Part shown: one piece after another, positions 1 to 13,200 of the stretch
Position numbering within the stretch: the first letter of the stretch is position 1
How the letters are laid out: each line of letters begins with the position of its first letter
From: Nymphaea colorata
Taxonomy: Eukaryota > Streptophyta > Magnoliopsida > Nymphaeales > Nymphaeaceae
Length of the DNA: 64,000 nucleotides
Direction of reading: 5' to 3'
Assembly: GCF_008831285.2 (NCBI RefSeq)
Contig: NC_045140.1
Coordinates: 23,578,131 to 23,642,130 of the forward strand
Notes under the pieces: model-generated
Database searches by the model: none
The model's input: the letters and a program-made list of their open reading frames with translations, nothing else
What the model was told of the DNA's origin: nothing
Translations under genes and position numbers: made by a program

Positions 1-170
1 CCTCGCGCAAGCTCGTCATCGCCGTCTTCAACCCGAGTTTGGACGAGCTCCGGCGCGGGGCCATGGCGGGGAAGCTTCCAGACGAGAGGAAGCTCGCCAA
101 GAAGAACAAGGACAAGAATAAGAAGAAAGGAAGAGAGATAAAAACCGACGTCGACATTGTATCCAGTTGT
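1..170 (+). CDS. Possible 3' coding end of an unknown gene (partial)
   Basis: The first ~150 bases are GC-rich compared with the AT-rich DNA that follows. Frame 3 reads through from the window edge without a stop. It gives a short hydrophobic stretch (KLVIAVFNPS), then a charged segment (LDELRRGAMAGKLPDERK) and a Lys-rich run around 95-140. I do not recognise the family. The reading frame stays open to a stop at 501-503, but the last part is a translated GA microsatellite (Arg-Glu repeats) and is not believable protein, so a real gene would end or splice near 140-170. The minus strand also has an ATG in the same stretch, so the strand itself is uncertain. This is a weak call. Confidence 0.22.
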
Positions 171-275
171 CCAAACTTTCTCAATGAAAGAGTCTTCCTC
201 AAAATTGCCTTTCGCTCTCTTATTCTCCGCACAGAAAGGCTATGCAGCAATGGCTTTAACTATATTCCTTGCTTC

Positions 276-306
276 GGCGAGGTGGAGGTTCGAACCCTCC
301 CACGGG
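276..306 (+). other. tRNA T-arm-like motif without a tRNA
   Basis: The bases form a perfect 5-bp stem with a TTCGAAC loop, as in a tRNA T-arm and Pol III B box. No matching acceptor strand, D-arm or anticodon arm lies in the 80 bases upstream, so this is not a complete tRNA gene. It may be a SINE or tRNA relic, or chance. Confidence 0.2.
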
Positions 307-415
307 AAAAGATCGATTCATCCCTTTTTCCGACTTTAAATTCCGGCGGTGGAAATCCAAACCTTTCACATAATGATCAGCGGGAAAAAAGAAAGAATCA
401 TTTACATCTGATTTC

Positions 416-416
<1 letters not shown>

Positions 417-463
<47 letters not shown>
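417..463. repeat. (GA)n microsatellite
   Basis: An uninterrupted AG dinucleotide run of about 47 bp. It is the source of the Arg-Glu repeat in the overlapping open frame. Confidence 0.95.
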
Positions 464-468
<5 letters not shown>

Positions 469-503
469 TGGAGATCGAGAGGGACGAAGACGACGGCGTT
501 TAA

Positions 504-1726
504 AGGACGGAGGAGTTCGCGGCAACGTAAATGGAAAGCAAACGAAATGACAAAGTTACCCTTCTCAAAAGCTTATGGTCAAACCGCTACAAATGCCTCT
601 TTTTTTTTTCTGGTTCTCCTAATATTCTTTTTTCGCATTTTTTTTTGTTTAATATCACTCCTTACTTTTTATTTTTCTAATACAAATAATCAGTTTTTCC
701 CAGAAAGAAATTTGTCACCATGTTGAAAAAAATATTTGAAAATAGAAAAAATCAACTGAGGGTATCCTCAAGCGGAAGGGTAATTTAATAATTTTACAAT
801 TTAAATTTCTTCACCTGCCGGCAACAACTTAGGGTGGCCGCTTTTTTCTTCATTGTTTTGCCCTTTTTTCCACCAACCCACCCCGAACCCTCAGGATCCA
901 CAAGTACAAATTTATTTTATTTATTTATTTACTCGCTTTTCCTTTAACCGGGTCGGACGCAGTTCAGATCCAAGCGCTACTGATCCGGGTTGATTGGATT
1001 AAACTTTGAAAGAAGTTTAGATCCATTTAACTGCCAAACAGCCTAGCGGATTTGGATCTGGGTACTGGTAAGATTCACCATTCCATCAAACAGATTTGTT
1101 CCATTCACAAGAGAATCAGATCCAAATCTGAGATGGGGACACTTCCTAACGGTCGGTATGTAAAAAGCTGCCAATTGCCCGGCCTTACTTGCCTGCAAAT
1201 CAAACCCCCATGGACCCGTATCTATACAATATTGGTGGTGCATTTAGATCCCATAGGATCAAAGATATGGGTCTTCTTCTCGAATCAGGTCCAAATATGG
1301 AGTTTGGATAAACCATGTTCAAAAGAAGTCCTGGATATAGTTAATAAAGGGATAAAATATTCACAGTAGCTTAAAGAGAGAGAGAGAAAGAGCCGATAAA
1401 ATGGAAATATATAACAAAATTTAGGGACAAGAAATCCCCTCAGTGCATAAGCAAACCTTATAAACGAAATATAAGAAAAAAATATACAAGTTAGTATCAC
1501 AATAAAATGTAATAAGAGAGGTAGAGAGAGAGTGGACAGACGGAACAGCAGAATCACCCAACAGTAGACGAAGGACGGCGCCGAAGCCGAATAAGAGAGA
1601 GAGAGAGACAAAGAGATCCAAATTACATGCTGAGCCTATGAATCACAATTTGGAAGAGTTTCGTTTCTTCCCTACCAATTTGGAACAGAGTCCCAATTAG
1701 TATAGACACAGCACAAACAAGGCTTG
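504..1726. other. Intergenic, no gene recognised
   Basis: AT-rich spacer between the window edge and the 3' end of the first GT47 gene. It has T-rich runs, short GA-rich stretches near 1376-1392 and 1516-1532, and no frame resembling a known protein. The 3' UTR and polyadenylation region of the minus-strand gene should lie just below 1727. Confidence 0.6.
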
Positions 1727-4700
1727 CTATGAATCTTGAAGTCTCATGTTAAGCCTTCTAAGCCAAACGGAGTGAAGCAACATGTTGATAACATCAAAGC
1801 GTTTAGCAGGACGATTGATCACAAAATGCTGCTGAACCCTGAACACATTTGCCTGCAACTTCAAGTATGTGCTCTCCGGAACGGCACTCAAGATGTTCTT
1901 GATGTCCGGGATCCGGGACACGGGGATTCGAACAGAGAACTGACTCCAGTCGAGAACATCACTGAACGGAAGCACATAGTAGTCGTTGATCGTGACCGGG
2001 ACGCAGCCGGTGTACATGGCTTCGATGATCCGCGGGCTAGCGACTTCGTACCCACTTGGGCAGAGGCAGTACCTGGAGCTCAGTAGCAACTGAGTGTAGT
2101 TTTTGCCTTTGGGCAGGTACTCATATACCTGAACCTGTGAGTCCTTGCCCTTCCAGTGCTGAAGCAGAATGTCTCTTATAGCACCATGGTTTCCCCCAGC
2201 AAAGAATGCAAGGATTGTTTTGGAAGAAAGTGGGGTTGGAGTATGTACAGGATTTGGGAGACTGTAGCCCATAATGTTGAATTCTGGGAGAGTGACATCT
2301 TTTCTTGGGTTGAAGCCTTCTGAGACATTGGCATTGCAGAGGACTCTGATAGACCTGTTGAAGAGATCAGAGTTTATAGTTGTAGCAAATGGTGCCTGAA
2401 AGGAGATAAAACAAGATTATTAATGCAACTGATCAACCAATATTTTAATACTGGAATTGAGTTGTGAATTGCATGCCGATTTTTGGCAGGTGCGGCCTCG
2501 GCCCCTCGCCCACACAGACCCACAAAAAATGTTTATTTCCATTGATATTTCTGGTTATAGTTTTTATTTATATATTTCTGCCACTTAAAAATCTAAAATT
2601 TGGATGCTACTGCCCCCCAATAAGAAATTTCTGTCTCCATTCCGAGTCTGGTTATCCAAATCTACATATAGAAAAGAAATCTTCAAAATCTTTTTGGCAG
2701 ATGTGTTTTTATGACTATTTTTGAAGTACATAAGGGGTTAATTTTGATGTCATAAAATCCCCTTTCTCTCTCTCTTTATATATATATCATAGTCACAGAA
2801 GACATGTTTTTTTTTTTTTTTAAACATGATAAATTAACTAGCTGTTTAAAACTTTTAAGAACACGTTTTTTGAAAAAAACGTTAAAAACAAAAAAAAAAC
2901 ATGTTTTTAATGCATTTTTTCAGTTTTTTTATTTTTTCAGTTTTTTTAATGTCAAACAGTTTTTTTATTTTCTATTTTTTATCTATTGCAAATCTACTTA
3001 TCTTGATGTTTGTGCTATTAGTTTATCACTTATTTTATTTTCTCTTATTTTTAGTTTTTTAAAAAATTACCTTATTTTTTTCGTTTTTTTTCAATTTATT
3101 TGTATTACGCCGTTTAAAACTTTAAGACATTATTTGTGACTATGATATATATATATCCATTTTTGATGATTTTTTATGCAAACAATTTAAGCATTTTTCA
3201 CTTGTATAGGATCTTAAAAAATGGGCAGGGTGGTGTTAGAGAAAGAGCGAGAGAGAGATGAATTACCCAATCGTGACAGGAAAGCATGAAATGATCTGCA
3301 CCGTTTGTTCTGTTCCAGTATGGGTGTTTGGTTGAGATGACCTGCACATAGTCACTGACCACCCTGTGGAGCGGCGCCCATTCACGAATGCCTGGACCAT
3401 AGAGAGAATGAACAGCCTTGGAGATGCTGAGAGGAAGGAAATAGAGCACGGCATCTTCAGGGTTGTTCGTCACAAAGGGTGTGCTGCCCTGCTCCAACTC
3501 GTGAATGAACTGCCCCTCTATGGAGTAAATGTAGGTGCATGGGCCGTCGTGGACCAGGGGCGGCTCACCTTCCTCATAAACGAATACCTTCAGTCTCTTC
3601 TCCATCTCTATGTAACTCCTATAAGCATAATTACATAGAACATTTTGTTCATTTGGTAAATGCTAGATCATTTGGGCAAGGGACAAAAACTAGACTTCTT
3701 AAATTTGAAATAAAGAATGTTATAAACAAAATGTGCACCACTAATGTATCTATAAACACTAATTTTATACAAACCATGTTTTATTTCATGTTATTTTTTA
3801 AAAAAGTTCTTTTCTACTATCAAAATTTTGAAGTTATGAGAGCCGTTCATTGTTCGATTATAATGAAATGAACAACTGAATATATGTTTCTCATCAAATC
3901 ACTCTTATGATCATATCTGTAAGGTTAGATTGCTGAATTTGTTAAGAAACCTAATTCGTATTGGACCCAAAGCATTGGCATTGCATACAGAAAAGAAAAA
4001 CAGAAACGGAAACCAAGTAAACTAGAACTAACAGGTGTGGTGTGGATGAATGATGATATAGTTAAAGAGCTGCTGGATTACTGGAGGAAGGCGTGAGGGT
4101 TGTGGTAGACGGAGCCTCTGGGGACGAAGGACTGCGGCCTTTGAGATGTGTAGTTTCCAGATACGATGGCCCTCTTGATGGACGCTCTTGACATCCACAG
4201 TCCCATCTCTACTTTCTCTAACCTCCCGGCCTTCTCGCCATTAACCACCAGTTCACCCTGCATAGAGAGAAAGAGATTATTTCATTCCATATTCCTAAAT
4301 ATTGGCATTAATGGCCTTTGTTACAAGATATGAGAGATTTTTTCATCCCATATTCCCAAATATTGAAATTAATTTTCTTTGTTGCAAGACATGATGATAA
4401 GGAAATTTCTAAGAATCACATATTTGGGAGTGCGGCACGGTACACGAGGGTGCATCAAGATGAGATCAACCCCTGGATGACACCACACACGAGTCCCTTT
4501 GCCAACTAGTAACTTTATGAGACATAGGGATGCGTTTGTATTGGTGTAAGAATTTTAGTGTGTCAATATGGTTAATGGCTCACAGTAAAAAATTTTATTA
4601 CTTTATTGTAAAAATGAAAATGAAAAAGAGCAAAAAAATTTATGAAAGATATTTTTTTAACAAATTATCAAAAAGTCCTCTCTTTTGCTGAATACCGTGC

Positions 4701-5836
4701 AGACAACTTTCTCTGTAAAAAGGGAAAAAAGGGAGTGCATATCTGCTTAGAGGGACGATATAAGAAAAACTTGGCTTCAATTTCTTTTCCCTTCAATTCT
4801 CCTCTTACCACTTACTCTCTAGCATTGTGAAATCTTAAGCGTTTTCTTAGTGTTTTAAGCTATTGACCACATGCATGGATGCAAATTTTAAATGATTAAA
4901 CAAATGCGATGTCTAAATAAAATTTTATGACTGATATCTAATTTTTTAAACCTTATAAAATCAGGATCCTTTTGTAAGTCCCACAAAATTTTCTGTCTAT
5001 CTTGCATTTGTCTATGTAGTTCAGTATGTGGTGGTATGTAAGTATGCGGTGGTGGTATGCAAGAGTCAAAGCTACTCATTTCTCTTGTCCCAATAGTCAC
5101 GGATGGTCTTATAGTGCACCTTTTAACTCAAGCATAATATATGTTAAAAGAATATATGTTAAAAAAATATAGTCCATCTGACAAACTAGAATGAAACTTA
5201 AGACATTGTCATCTGACAAACTAGAATGAAACTTAGGACATTGTCGTCTGTGTGACACTTAAGCTGACCAGCTAGCTATGATAAACCCTTAATTTCTCTA
5301 TTTAGTGTGGTGAGTAAGGCCACCCCAATCATTCATGGTGCCTAAAAGTCGAAAGACATATGAAGCAAGATAAAAGTGCAATACATGATTTATTCATTCT
5401 GTTGCCGTAAGAGTGCAGCTATGAGTAGGAGGTGCACACATTTCTTGTTCAATTCTTGTGGATTCTACTCTCGTTCGTTCTACTCTCCTTACTGCATTGA
5501 GAATCAGGAAGAGTTTGTTGGTTGTCCCCCTTTCTCACTCTCTTTTTATGCACACACACACCCACGCCCACGCACAGACCATGTACACCATATACAGTTT
5601 GTTCTCACCTTTGGGGAATTTATGCCTGGAGAAATGGCTGGGCTCAGCGTTGGGGAATTTACATCTGGAGAACTGACTGGGGTCATGCTGTTTTCCGGCG
5701 AGTCTGTTGCAGAAGGCCTTGAAGGAGATGGAGGAAGGGGAAGATTAACGAAGGGGGCACCATTGTGATCAGAACTGGAAAAGAGGACGGCCAGGATGCT
5801 GAGGACGATCAACAGCAGAAGGACGAACTCCCTCAT
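1727..5836 (-). CDS. GT47 exostosin-family glycosyltransferase, copy A
   Basis: Four exons give 474 aa: 5836-5609, 4257-4082, 3618-3267 and 2395-1727, all with GT-AG borders that keep frame. Residues 2-18 are a hydrophobic signal anchor right after a short N-terminus, followed by a Pro/Ser-rich stem (~25-75). The catalytic exostosin domain follows. It begins near MEKRLKVFVYEEGE and has GADHFMLSCHDW at the end of exon 3, then FFAGGNHGAIR and CLCPSGYEVASPR in exon 4. This is the type II Golgi topology of plant GT47 enzymes, which transfer sugars onto wall polysaccharides or related glycans; the donor and acceptor cannot be told from sequence. Length and motif order are normal for the family. 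The start is the ATG at 5836, just before the anchor; no upstream in-frame ATG was seen. The next gene (7202-13605) is its tandem paralogue with the same exon borders. Confidence 0.93.
2777..3155. mobile_element. MITE-like element with TIRs in GT47-A intron 3
   Basis: A T/A-rich block bounded by 21-bp perfect inverted ends, 2777-2797 and 3135-3155, with core CATAGTCACA / TGTGACTATG plus TA repeats. There is no coding capacity. A related but left-truncated copy lies at about 37384-37660: both share an internal 'gataaattaa...gtttaaa' start and an end 'acattatttgtgactat'. I infer a nonautonomous TIR transposon; the superfamily is not determined. Confidence 0.6.
5175..5244. repeat. 35-bp tandem duplication
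   Basis: Two head-to-tail copies of a 35-bp unit beginning 'catctgacaaactag', nearly identical, inside intron 1 of GT47 copy A. Confidence 0.85.
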
Positions 5837-6163
5837 GGCTGTTCTTCTCTCTGCTTTCAACAGCACCAGCTTCCAAACCTCTTCGTCTTCCCGAGTTTTT
5901 CTTAGATTACGCACAAACTTTTTTCTTTTGCCCGCTGACGAAGGAAGGCAGTAGAAGGAGAGGAGATGAGGTTGGTATTCAATTCCAAATTTATGATTGA
6001 TAAATAGGGAAGGAGTTTAGAGGCATTAATTTGGAGTTATCTCCTTTCCTTTTATGGCCCGATGTGCGTGATGAAGGCTCCCGGCTTTGGTTCCTTAAGA
6101 GGCCAATCATACACATGGCTTGCCTTCTTCCCTAAAGTCAATACTTATATCACTCAAACCATT

Positions 6164-6503
6164 GTCACAAAAAACGGGGACGGGTATTAAACGGCGAGAA
6201 AAAAAACGGGTATAATACGACAAAAGTTTTATATATCGGGAATAAAATGGGAAAAGTTCATCAATTTTTTTAAAAAATTAAACATTTAATACATCTTAAA
6301 AATTATAAAAAATAATAATTAATAAAAAAACGGCAAAAAACGGCAAAATAACGGAAAATAACGGCAAAAAACGGGTATTATACGCGTTTTTTGTTTTTTG
6401 ACGTTTTTTTTAAAAAAACGAAAATAGTACGGGTATTATACGGCAAAACTGTTTTTGACGTTAAATACGCGTTTTTTTTAAAAAAAACTGTGTTTTTTGT
6501 GAC
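6164..6503. mobile_element. MITE-like element with 12-bp TIRs
   Basis: Perfect 12-bp inverted ends: GTCACAAAAAAC at 6164-6175 and its complement at 6492-6503. Inside, short motifs such as 'acgggtatta' and 'acggcaaaa' recur many times. It is noncoding. It lies ~330 bp upstream of the GT47-A start codon, so it may sit in that promoter. The TIR core GTCACA is shared with the element at 2777-3155, which suggests one family. Confidence 0.5.
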
Positions 6504-6528
6504 TCTCAAACTAATTAATCCGCACCAA

Positions 6529-6531
<3 letters not shown>

Positions 6532-6625
<94 letters not shown>
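6532..6625. repeat. Compound (TA)n(GA)n microsatellite
   Basis: About 62 bp of TA repeat (6532-6593) runs directly into about 30 bp of GA repeat (6596-6625). It is between the two GT47 genes. Confidence 0.95.
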
Positions 6626-6627
<2 letters not shown>

Positions 6628-7201
6628 CAGAGAGATGAAGTATCTTGAAATTTGATCTTTTCAAGATGGAAAACTGAGAGAAAATCAAGAAAAAAGCAAA
6701 CTAAATGTGATATTTTAGTCATCTAATATTAATTAACAACTCTAAGAAGTCTAACATGATCACAGTTAAAAAATCAAATTCTTTTACACCATTGTTTCTA
6801 CTTTTCAGGTAAAGCAAATGGAGAAAATAATCTTCTCCCGACTACATCTCATATATAGATCAATATTTATACATATATAAAGCTACAATGGTAGATGAAA
6901 TTGTGAAAAGATTTTCTGCAGCAGTGATGGCTAGATTAAATAACGGGGACAAAAAAGACGGAGAAATCTTGAAAGCAACAAATTGTGTGCCATGGGAGAA
7001 GCTTTTCTCCATTACATGACAATTACCAAACAGAGAAATATCACAGAAATATCACATTAATGATCACATAAGTTATACATCTCCAAGAACTCTTGCTCAT
7101 TTATTTTCCTTATAAGAATATTGTTACACTTTTCATTTATCACAATTTTCAGTAATTTTATTTTTCAAATTTTCAGATAATCTCTACAAATTGAGAGACA
7201 T
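6626..7201. other. Intergenic spacer between GT47 copies
   Basis: AT-rich, with no gene or known repeat seen. It should hold the 3' UTR and poly(A) region of copy B just below 7202. Confidence 0.55.
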
Positions 7202-10200
7202 CTACATTTGGTGGAGTCTCAAATTGAGCCTTCTAAGCCAAATGGAATGAAGCGTCATGTGCATAACATCGAAGCTCTTTGCGGGCCGATTCAGTGTGAA
7301 GTGTCTCTGAACCTTCATAACATTCTTGTGCAGCTTCCGGTAGCTGCTTTCAGGAATCCCCAGGAGAATTTCCTTGATTTCTGGTATTCTTGACACCGGA
7401 ATCTGAACAGAGAACCTCGACCAATTAAGCACATCACTGAATGGAAGCACATAGTGATCGGAGATGGTGACCGGAACGCAGCCGGAATAGATTGCCTCCG
7501 GAATTCTGGGGCTGGCAACTTCATAGCCACTTGGGCAGAGGCAGTACTTGGACTTGAGCAAGAACTCGGTGTAATTTTGGTCTCGTGATAGGTACTCAAA
7601 GACTTGAACTTGGGAGTCCGTACCCTTCCATTGATCAAGAAGGATCTTCCTGATACTGCCGTGGCTTCCTCCGGCAAAGAATGCGAGGATCGGCCGGGAG
7701 GAAGGCGGCGGCGCCGGATTTATTGGTTCGGGGAGTTTCTTATTTTTGAGGAAGATCTCTGGAATACTGACATCTTTCTTGGGGTTGAAACCTTCAGAGA
7801 CATTTGCATTGCAGAGGACTCTGATGGAGTTGTTGAAGAGATCAGAGTTGGTCCTTGTACCATCTGGCCCCTGAAGAATAAGGCATCCAACCAAATGAGA
7901 TCTGAAACATGCCACCGACGAATTTTCTTCGACAATTGGGAAAACTAATGATTTTTTGGTGGAAATATCGAACTGCCAACCAGGAAATGCTGCAATCTTT
8001 CGATAGAAAACCGTGCGTTTGTTGGACAGTTGTTTGGTTTCATGACAAAAGTTGCACATACGCATTTTCGAAATCTGGATCTCCAATTAAGTGTTTTTAA
8101 GCCAATCTAAGCAACTCATACAAATCTATTTACGAGTACCATTTGATTGTTATTATAATTTAAGCATGTGGCTGTCTTTTTGTGTATATATCTATCTATC
8201 TATCTGTATATATACACATACACACAAAAACCGAAGAAATATGCAAATTATGCAGATTGGTTATGAGTTATATTATGAACTTGGTTCATGCTTCACAGCA
8301 TATCATATGTAAAATTATTTCTTCAAATTCACAGTAGGTATCACATATGTAACATGTTTAAAAAAAGAGAAAATAGTCCAAACAGGATGACATACTTTGT
8401 ATCAGAGAGCAAACTGAACCAACATCGACAACATTGAATTCATAAGACTCTACAATAGACTTGTTTGGATGGAAATTGAAAGGAACCCTAATTGTTGTTG
8501 GTAAGTGATTCAAGTCTACCAAATTCTAGAAGTCATGCCATTTGAGTTTCTTCCAAAACAGGAAGTAGTAGTGATCCTTATACTTGGAAGAAATCTTTTC
8601 CCACTAGCCGTTGGTCATTCTACATAAGGGGGACAGGGTAGTTGCTGTCTCCTCCAATTGGAAAATAAGAGTTCAAAAGAGCTCCAAGCCAGAACTCTAT
8701 AATGGCATTGCATTTTCTTTCAAATAACTGATGGACTACATAAATAATCCATTCAAAATCTATTTTTGGAATCAATTACTCGAAATCCATGCAACTCAAC
8801 TTCTTTTTCTTGTTTGTGTAGATTTCGAGGAAACCGCACCCCGCAGTGGCAGATTCAGCATTTTTTTTTTACTCAAAAAGGCATACAACAAGCAAACCTG
8901 CGGCCACTGATGGTAGCTCATACGGCTGGACCAAGGTCCACTCGCTATTGAAAATCTGCAGGCTTGTGTGGGCAACTGCCCACGTGAACCTACAAGTGTC
9001 TCTTGTTTGTGACATCATAAAACTTTGAGACTAATAGTCTCCCTCTCGGGGCTTGGTTAATCATATACATGAGACTGATGCTAAATTTTCAAAATTTTTA
9101 TATAGAACAAGTGAAATTTTTTAAAATTTACATGTATCCCTGGAGTTCTATCTAAGCATATGAAAAACTGTATGTGCCTGGTGAGAAGGCCACATTAGAT
9201 GAGAATATTCCTTTCCTCAATGACTCGGAAAACACCATTGAGTTTTTCTTAGTGGTGATCTTTTTTAAGAGGGCATGCGATGGCTTTGGATTTGAGATCT
9301 TCAAAATTTGAGAACCGTGGATTTAACATCGGGCCCTCTGCCCACCCACCAATTTTAGACCAGACCTTTTACTAATGTAAATAAGTGAAATAATGACTCA
9401 AGTATAGAGCTTTAGATCTGACCTAGGATGAATCATTTGTTACATTAGCAAAAGCATGCCAATTCATATCCACATTGGATCCGTTGATTTCAATTCTAAA
9501 GTAATCAAACGCCCTTTAAAGAAAAAGTGAATCGACAAATTCTCTATTTAGACAATGCTATTTGAGATATTGAATCCGTAGATTTCAAATCTAGAGTAAT
9601 CAAACACCCTTTTTAAGGAAAAAGTGAATCGACAAATTCTCTATTTAGATAATGCTATTTGAGATATCGGATCCGTAGATTTTAAATCTAGAGTAATCAA
9701 ACACCCTTTTTAAGGAAAAAGTGAATCGACAAATTCTCTATTTAGACAATGCTATTTGAGATATCGGATCTGTAGATTTTAAATCTAGAGTAATCAAACA
9801 CTCTTTTTAAGGAAAAAGTGAATCGACAAATTCTCTATTTAGACAATGCTATTTGAGATATCGGATCCGTAGATTTCAAATCTAGAGTAATCAAACACCC
9901 TTTTAAGGAAAAAGTGAATTGACAAATTCTCTATTTAGACAATGCTATTTGAGATATCGAATCCGTACTTTTCAAATCTACAGTAATCAAACACCCTTTT
10001 TAAGGAAAAAGTGAATCGACAAATTCTCTATTTAGACAATGCTATTTGAGATATCGGATCCGTAGATTTCAAATCTAGAGTAATCAAACACCCTTTTAAG
10101 GAAAAAGTGAATCGACAAATTCTCTATTTAGACAATGCTATTTGAGATGCATCAAGGATTGAACTCTTGACTTTCTTCAACTTAATCTTGTGGTTCTATC

Positions 10201-13200
10201 TATGAAAAAAAAAAAAAAAAAAAAAAAAAGAAAGACAGGAAAACAGAAGACTTACCCAGTCATGGCAAGAGATTATGAAGTGATCAGCGCCTTTGCTTCT
10301 ATTCCAGAAGGGGTGATTGGCTGATATCACCTGGATGTAATCCGCCACGGTCCTTTGGAGAGGAGCACGGTCATAAAACCCTGGCCTATAGAGGAAATGC
10401 ACAATCTTGGTGATGCTTATGGGAAGGAAATGGACGACAGCCTCTCGGGGATTTTCTGTAACAAAAGGTCTGTATTGGTCCAGCTCGTTAATAACCTGGC
10501 CCTCTATGGAATATATCTCATTGCAAGGGCCGTCATGCACAAGGGGTAGCTCTCCTTCCTCGTAAACAAATATCTTCAGCCTCTTCTCCATCTCCATGTA
10601 GCTCCTGCAGCACCAATTTGTCAATCATATGATCCACACTTAGGGTTGGAGTCAAGAATTTTTTTGTCGTCAAATTATAGTTTCAAAATTTTAACAAGTG
10701 CTAAAATAAAAATTTTCAAAATTTATATATATATTAAACTAGTTTTTTTTTTAGATTTACGTATAAATTTTTTAAAATTTTAAAATATGAAGGGGAACCA
10801 AGGCCCCTGTGGGCCCCCTTTCCTCCGCCCCTGTCCACACCTACCAGCAAGAAGTTTGTGTACTTGGTCTCAAAATCAATTACCAATTGCATCTTGGCCC
10901 AGACCCTGAAAACATTCAATTTAGTACATCCAGTGGTGGAGTAAAAAAATTTCTTACTTATATGCACCTCTCAGTGTAAAAGAAAAATTTGTTTTTCATC
11001 TTGAATACATTAGCCCCCCACTCATATTTCTCATGTTAAGTGGCTTCAGGAGATTGCACACGGCCCTTGATGGGTGACATGCAATATGGACTTAATTTAT
11101 GTGAGATACATCTTGATATCAGCCCAAATTCCATACAAGATATCAAAGACATTTCCCTAATTCTAACACATTGCCGCGGCCGGGGAATCGATTTCACTGA
11201 CCTGGGGTCAGGTCATGGTGATCCGGACTCGCCTTGGCTGTGACAAGGGTGAAGGCCAGTGGCCAAAACCCTGCTAGTTGGCAGATCAGCTATCCTTGGA
11301 ATCTGTGGAGATCCTCGTGAAAGTCACCGAGCTGGTTTCTTGCTTGGATAAGTGCGTTACAAATATGGAACATAATGATATGTATCACTTTTCTTTTTTC
11401 TTCTTAAAAGCAACATGACATCTTATATTTTAAAACTTAGATCTTTATAACTTTTTTGATCAGAATTCTTCCTTTTATATATATATATATATATATTCTA
11501 TTGAGCACACAATAAAAGTGCATATCCTAAAACCGATGCGTTTGCAAACCTTTATAACGGGGTAATAAGTAAGAGACAACTCATCGCCCTGACTCAAAGA
11601 GAGTAGCATAGCTGGTCGGACGGATCATAAGTGTCATATAGATGACATGTTCTTGCTTTGATTCTCATAAATACTACTTTCTTATGCTACAAAAGGTAAA
11701 GATGCATAATCAACCTACCAAGAACTCCAAAAGAAGAGGGGAAGGGGAATGGTTTCTGACAAAAAAAGGACCGCTCATCTCCTAGTACACAAACTCTTTT
11801 AAGTCCATAACAGGATTTGCATAAATGAAACAATTGCATATGAATTATTTAACTATAAACGCCAGGATGAAACGCAAACCTCTAAAAGATCCAATCTATG
11901 TAAAGTTTCCCATAAATGTTGACAATGGCATGGTTAATGCAACCACCTCTTCTACCTCGAGCAAGTAAAAGAAAATTTTTTGAGGTGACAGAGTTGAAGA
12001 TTCTGAGGCAAGTGCCAACGGTGTCATCAATAGTATCATTTTCTGAAGCCTTGGTAGTCGGTGGTGGAAACCTAAATATGGGCATATATTATAACTCATT
12101 TGTCAACCATTATACACCATTTAAAGTATTAGGATAATTGAATTAATTTAATTATATCATATGGTATGGTATGGTACGGTATGAAGTTATAATGTGTAGA
12201 TACCTTAACTTTACACTTCTAATTTTATAGATAAACAATATTAAAAATAACTATTAAAATTTTATTAAAGAAGGTTAGGTTATGGTCCCCAAAACCACCA
12301 TCTTGTTGGGTTTTTCCTCTTTCCCATCAATATCTTCCCATCAATATCAATAGAGAAGAACCACGTTTTCTAAAGGGAATAGACTTACGGGAATAGACTT
12401 ACTTGGAAAGATTGGAAGATTAAGAACCATAACGCTTTAGTTGCACTGATAGTTTGCAATAGCAGCTTACTGGGGGATGCGGCTCCCTACCTTTATTGAA
12501 CAAAATTATCTATGCAATATGCAAAAGGAAGATAACACCAAAACATATGCTATTTTCATACACAGTAGATTGACTCTGCTCTTCAAGAATGCAGATACCA
12601 TATCACAAAATTGATGTGAGAGGTGATGAAAGAGCCAATTTTGACCATAGGATAAACTTTTTCAACTTTGACATTACATGAATTGAGTTTACAAGGATTT
12701 TGCATGAATTGAGTTTGAAGTTAAGACGACAAACTTCACCTCTTAAATATTGTCTCTTCGGAGACATTTGAAAACATTAAGCTAATTTGATTTTTTCGTG
12801 AAGGTTATACCTGAGTAGCGGGGCATGACAACTAAGTTAAAAAGGTTCATCGCTATCATCGTTTATGCCGATGCAGCTCAGATTTCAAAAGCAGGAGGAA
12901 TGGGGAATCTCTTTCTGATTTGGAACCTCTGATTTAATCAGTTTGATTTTTTCCTTTGACAGGGTTCTCTGTGAATTCAAAAAAGGATCCATCAAAGAAT
13001 TCATTTAAAATAATGCAAAAGTATGAGCATGAAATGAATGCCAACTTAATAAGGTAACAGGGAGGGAGAGCACATTTTTTGTTGCAGAGAGTTCTTACTG
13101 ATAGAAGGCGTAGGAGTTACGGTAAATGGAGCCTCTAGGAACAAAAGAGCCATTCTTCTGGGAGACAGTGAAGCTTCTGGACAGGACCGCTCTTCTGATC

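Noticed and set aside
276-306. tRNA gene
   Set aside because: Only a T-arm-like motif is present; no acceptor partner, D-arm or anticodon arm was found upstream.
39-503. 154-codon open frame ending in a long Arg-Glu repeat
   Set aside because: The second half is translation of a GA microsatellite and AT-rich DNA. The track start is TTG, not ATG. At most the first ~45 codons could be coding.
7871-8086. N-terminal extension of the last GT47-B exon
   Set aside because: It is intron read-through; the acceptor TTCAG at 7871-7875 gives the same exon length as copy A and the conserved join to CHDW.
9475-10150. CRISPR-like array
   Set aside because: Regular spacing, but the whole 97-bp unit is repeated with no unique spacers, and the context is a plant intron.
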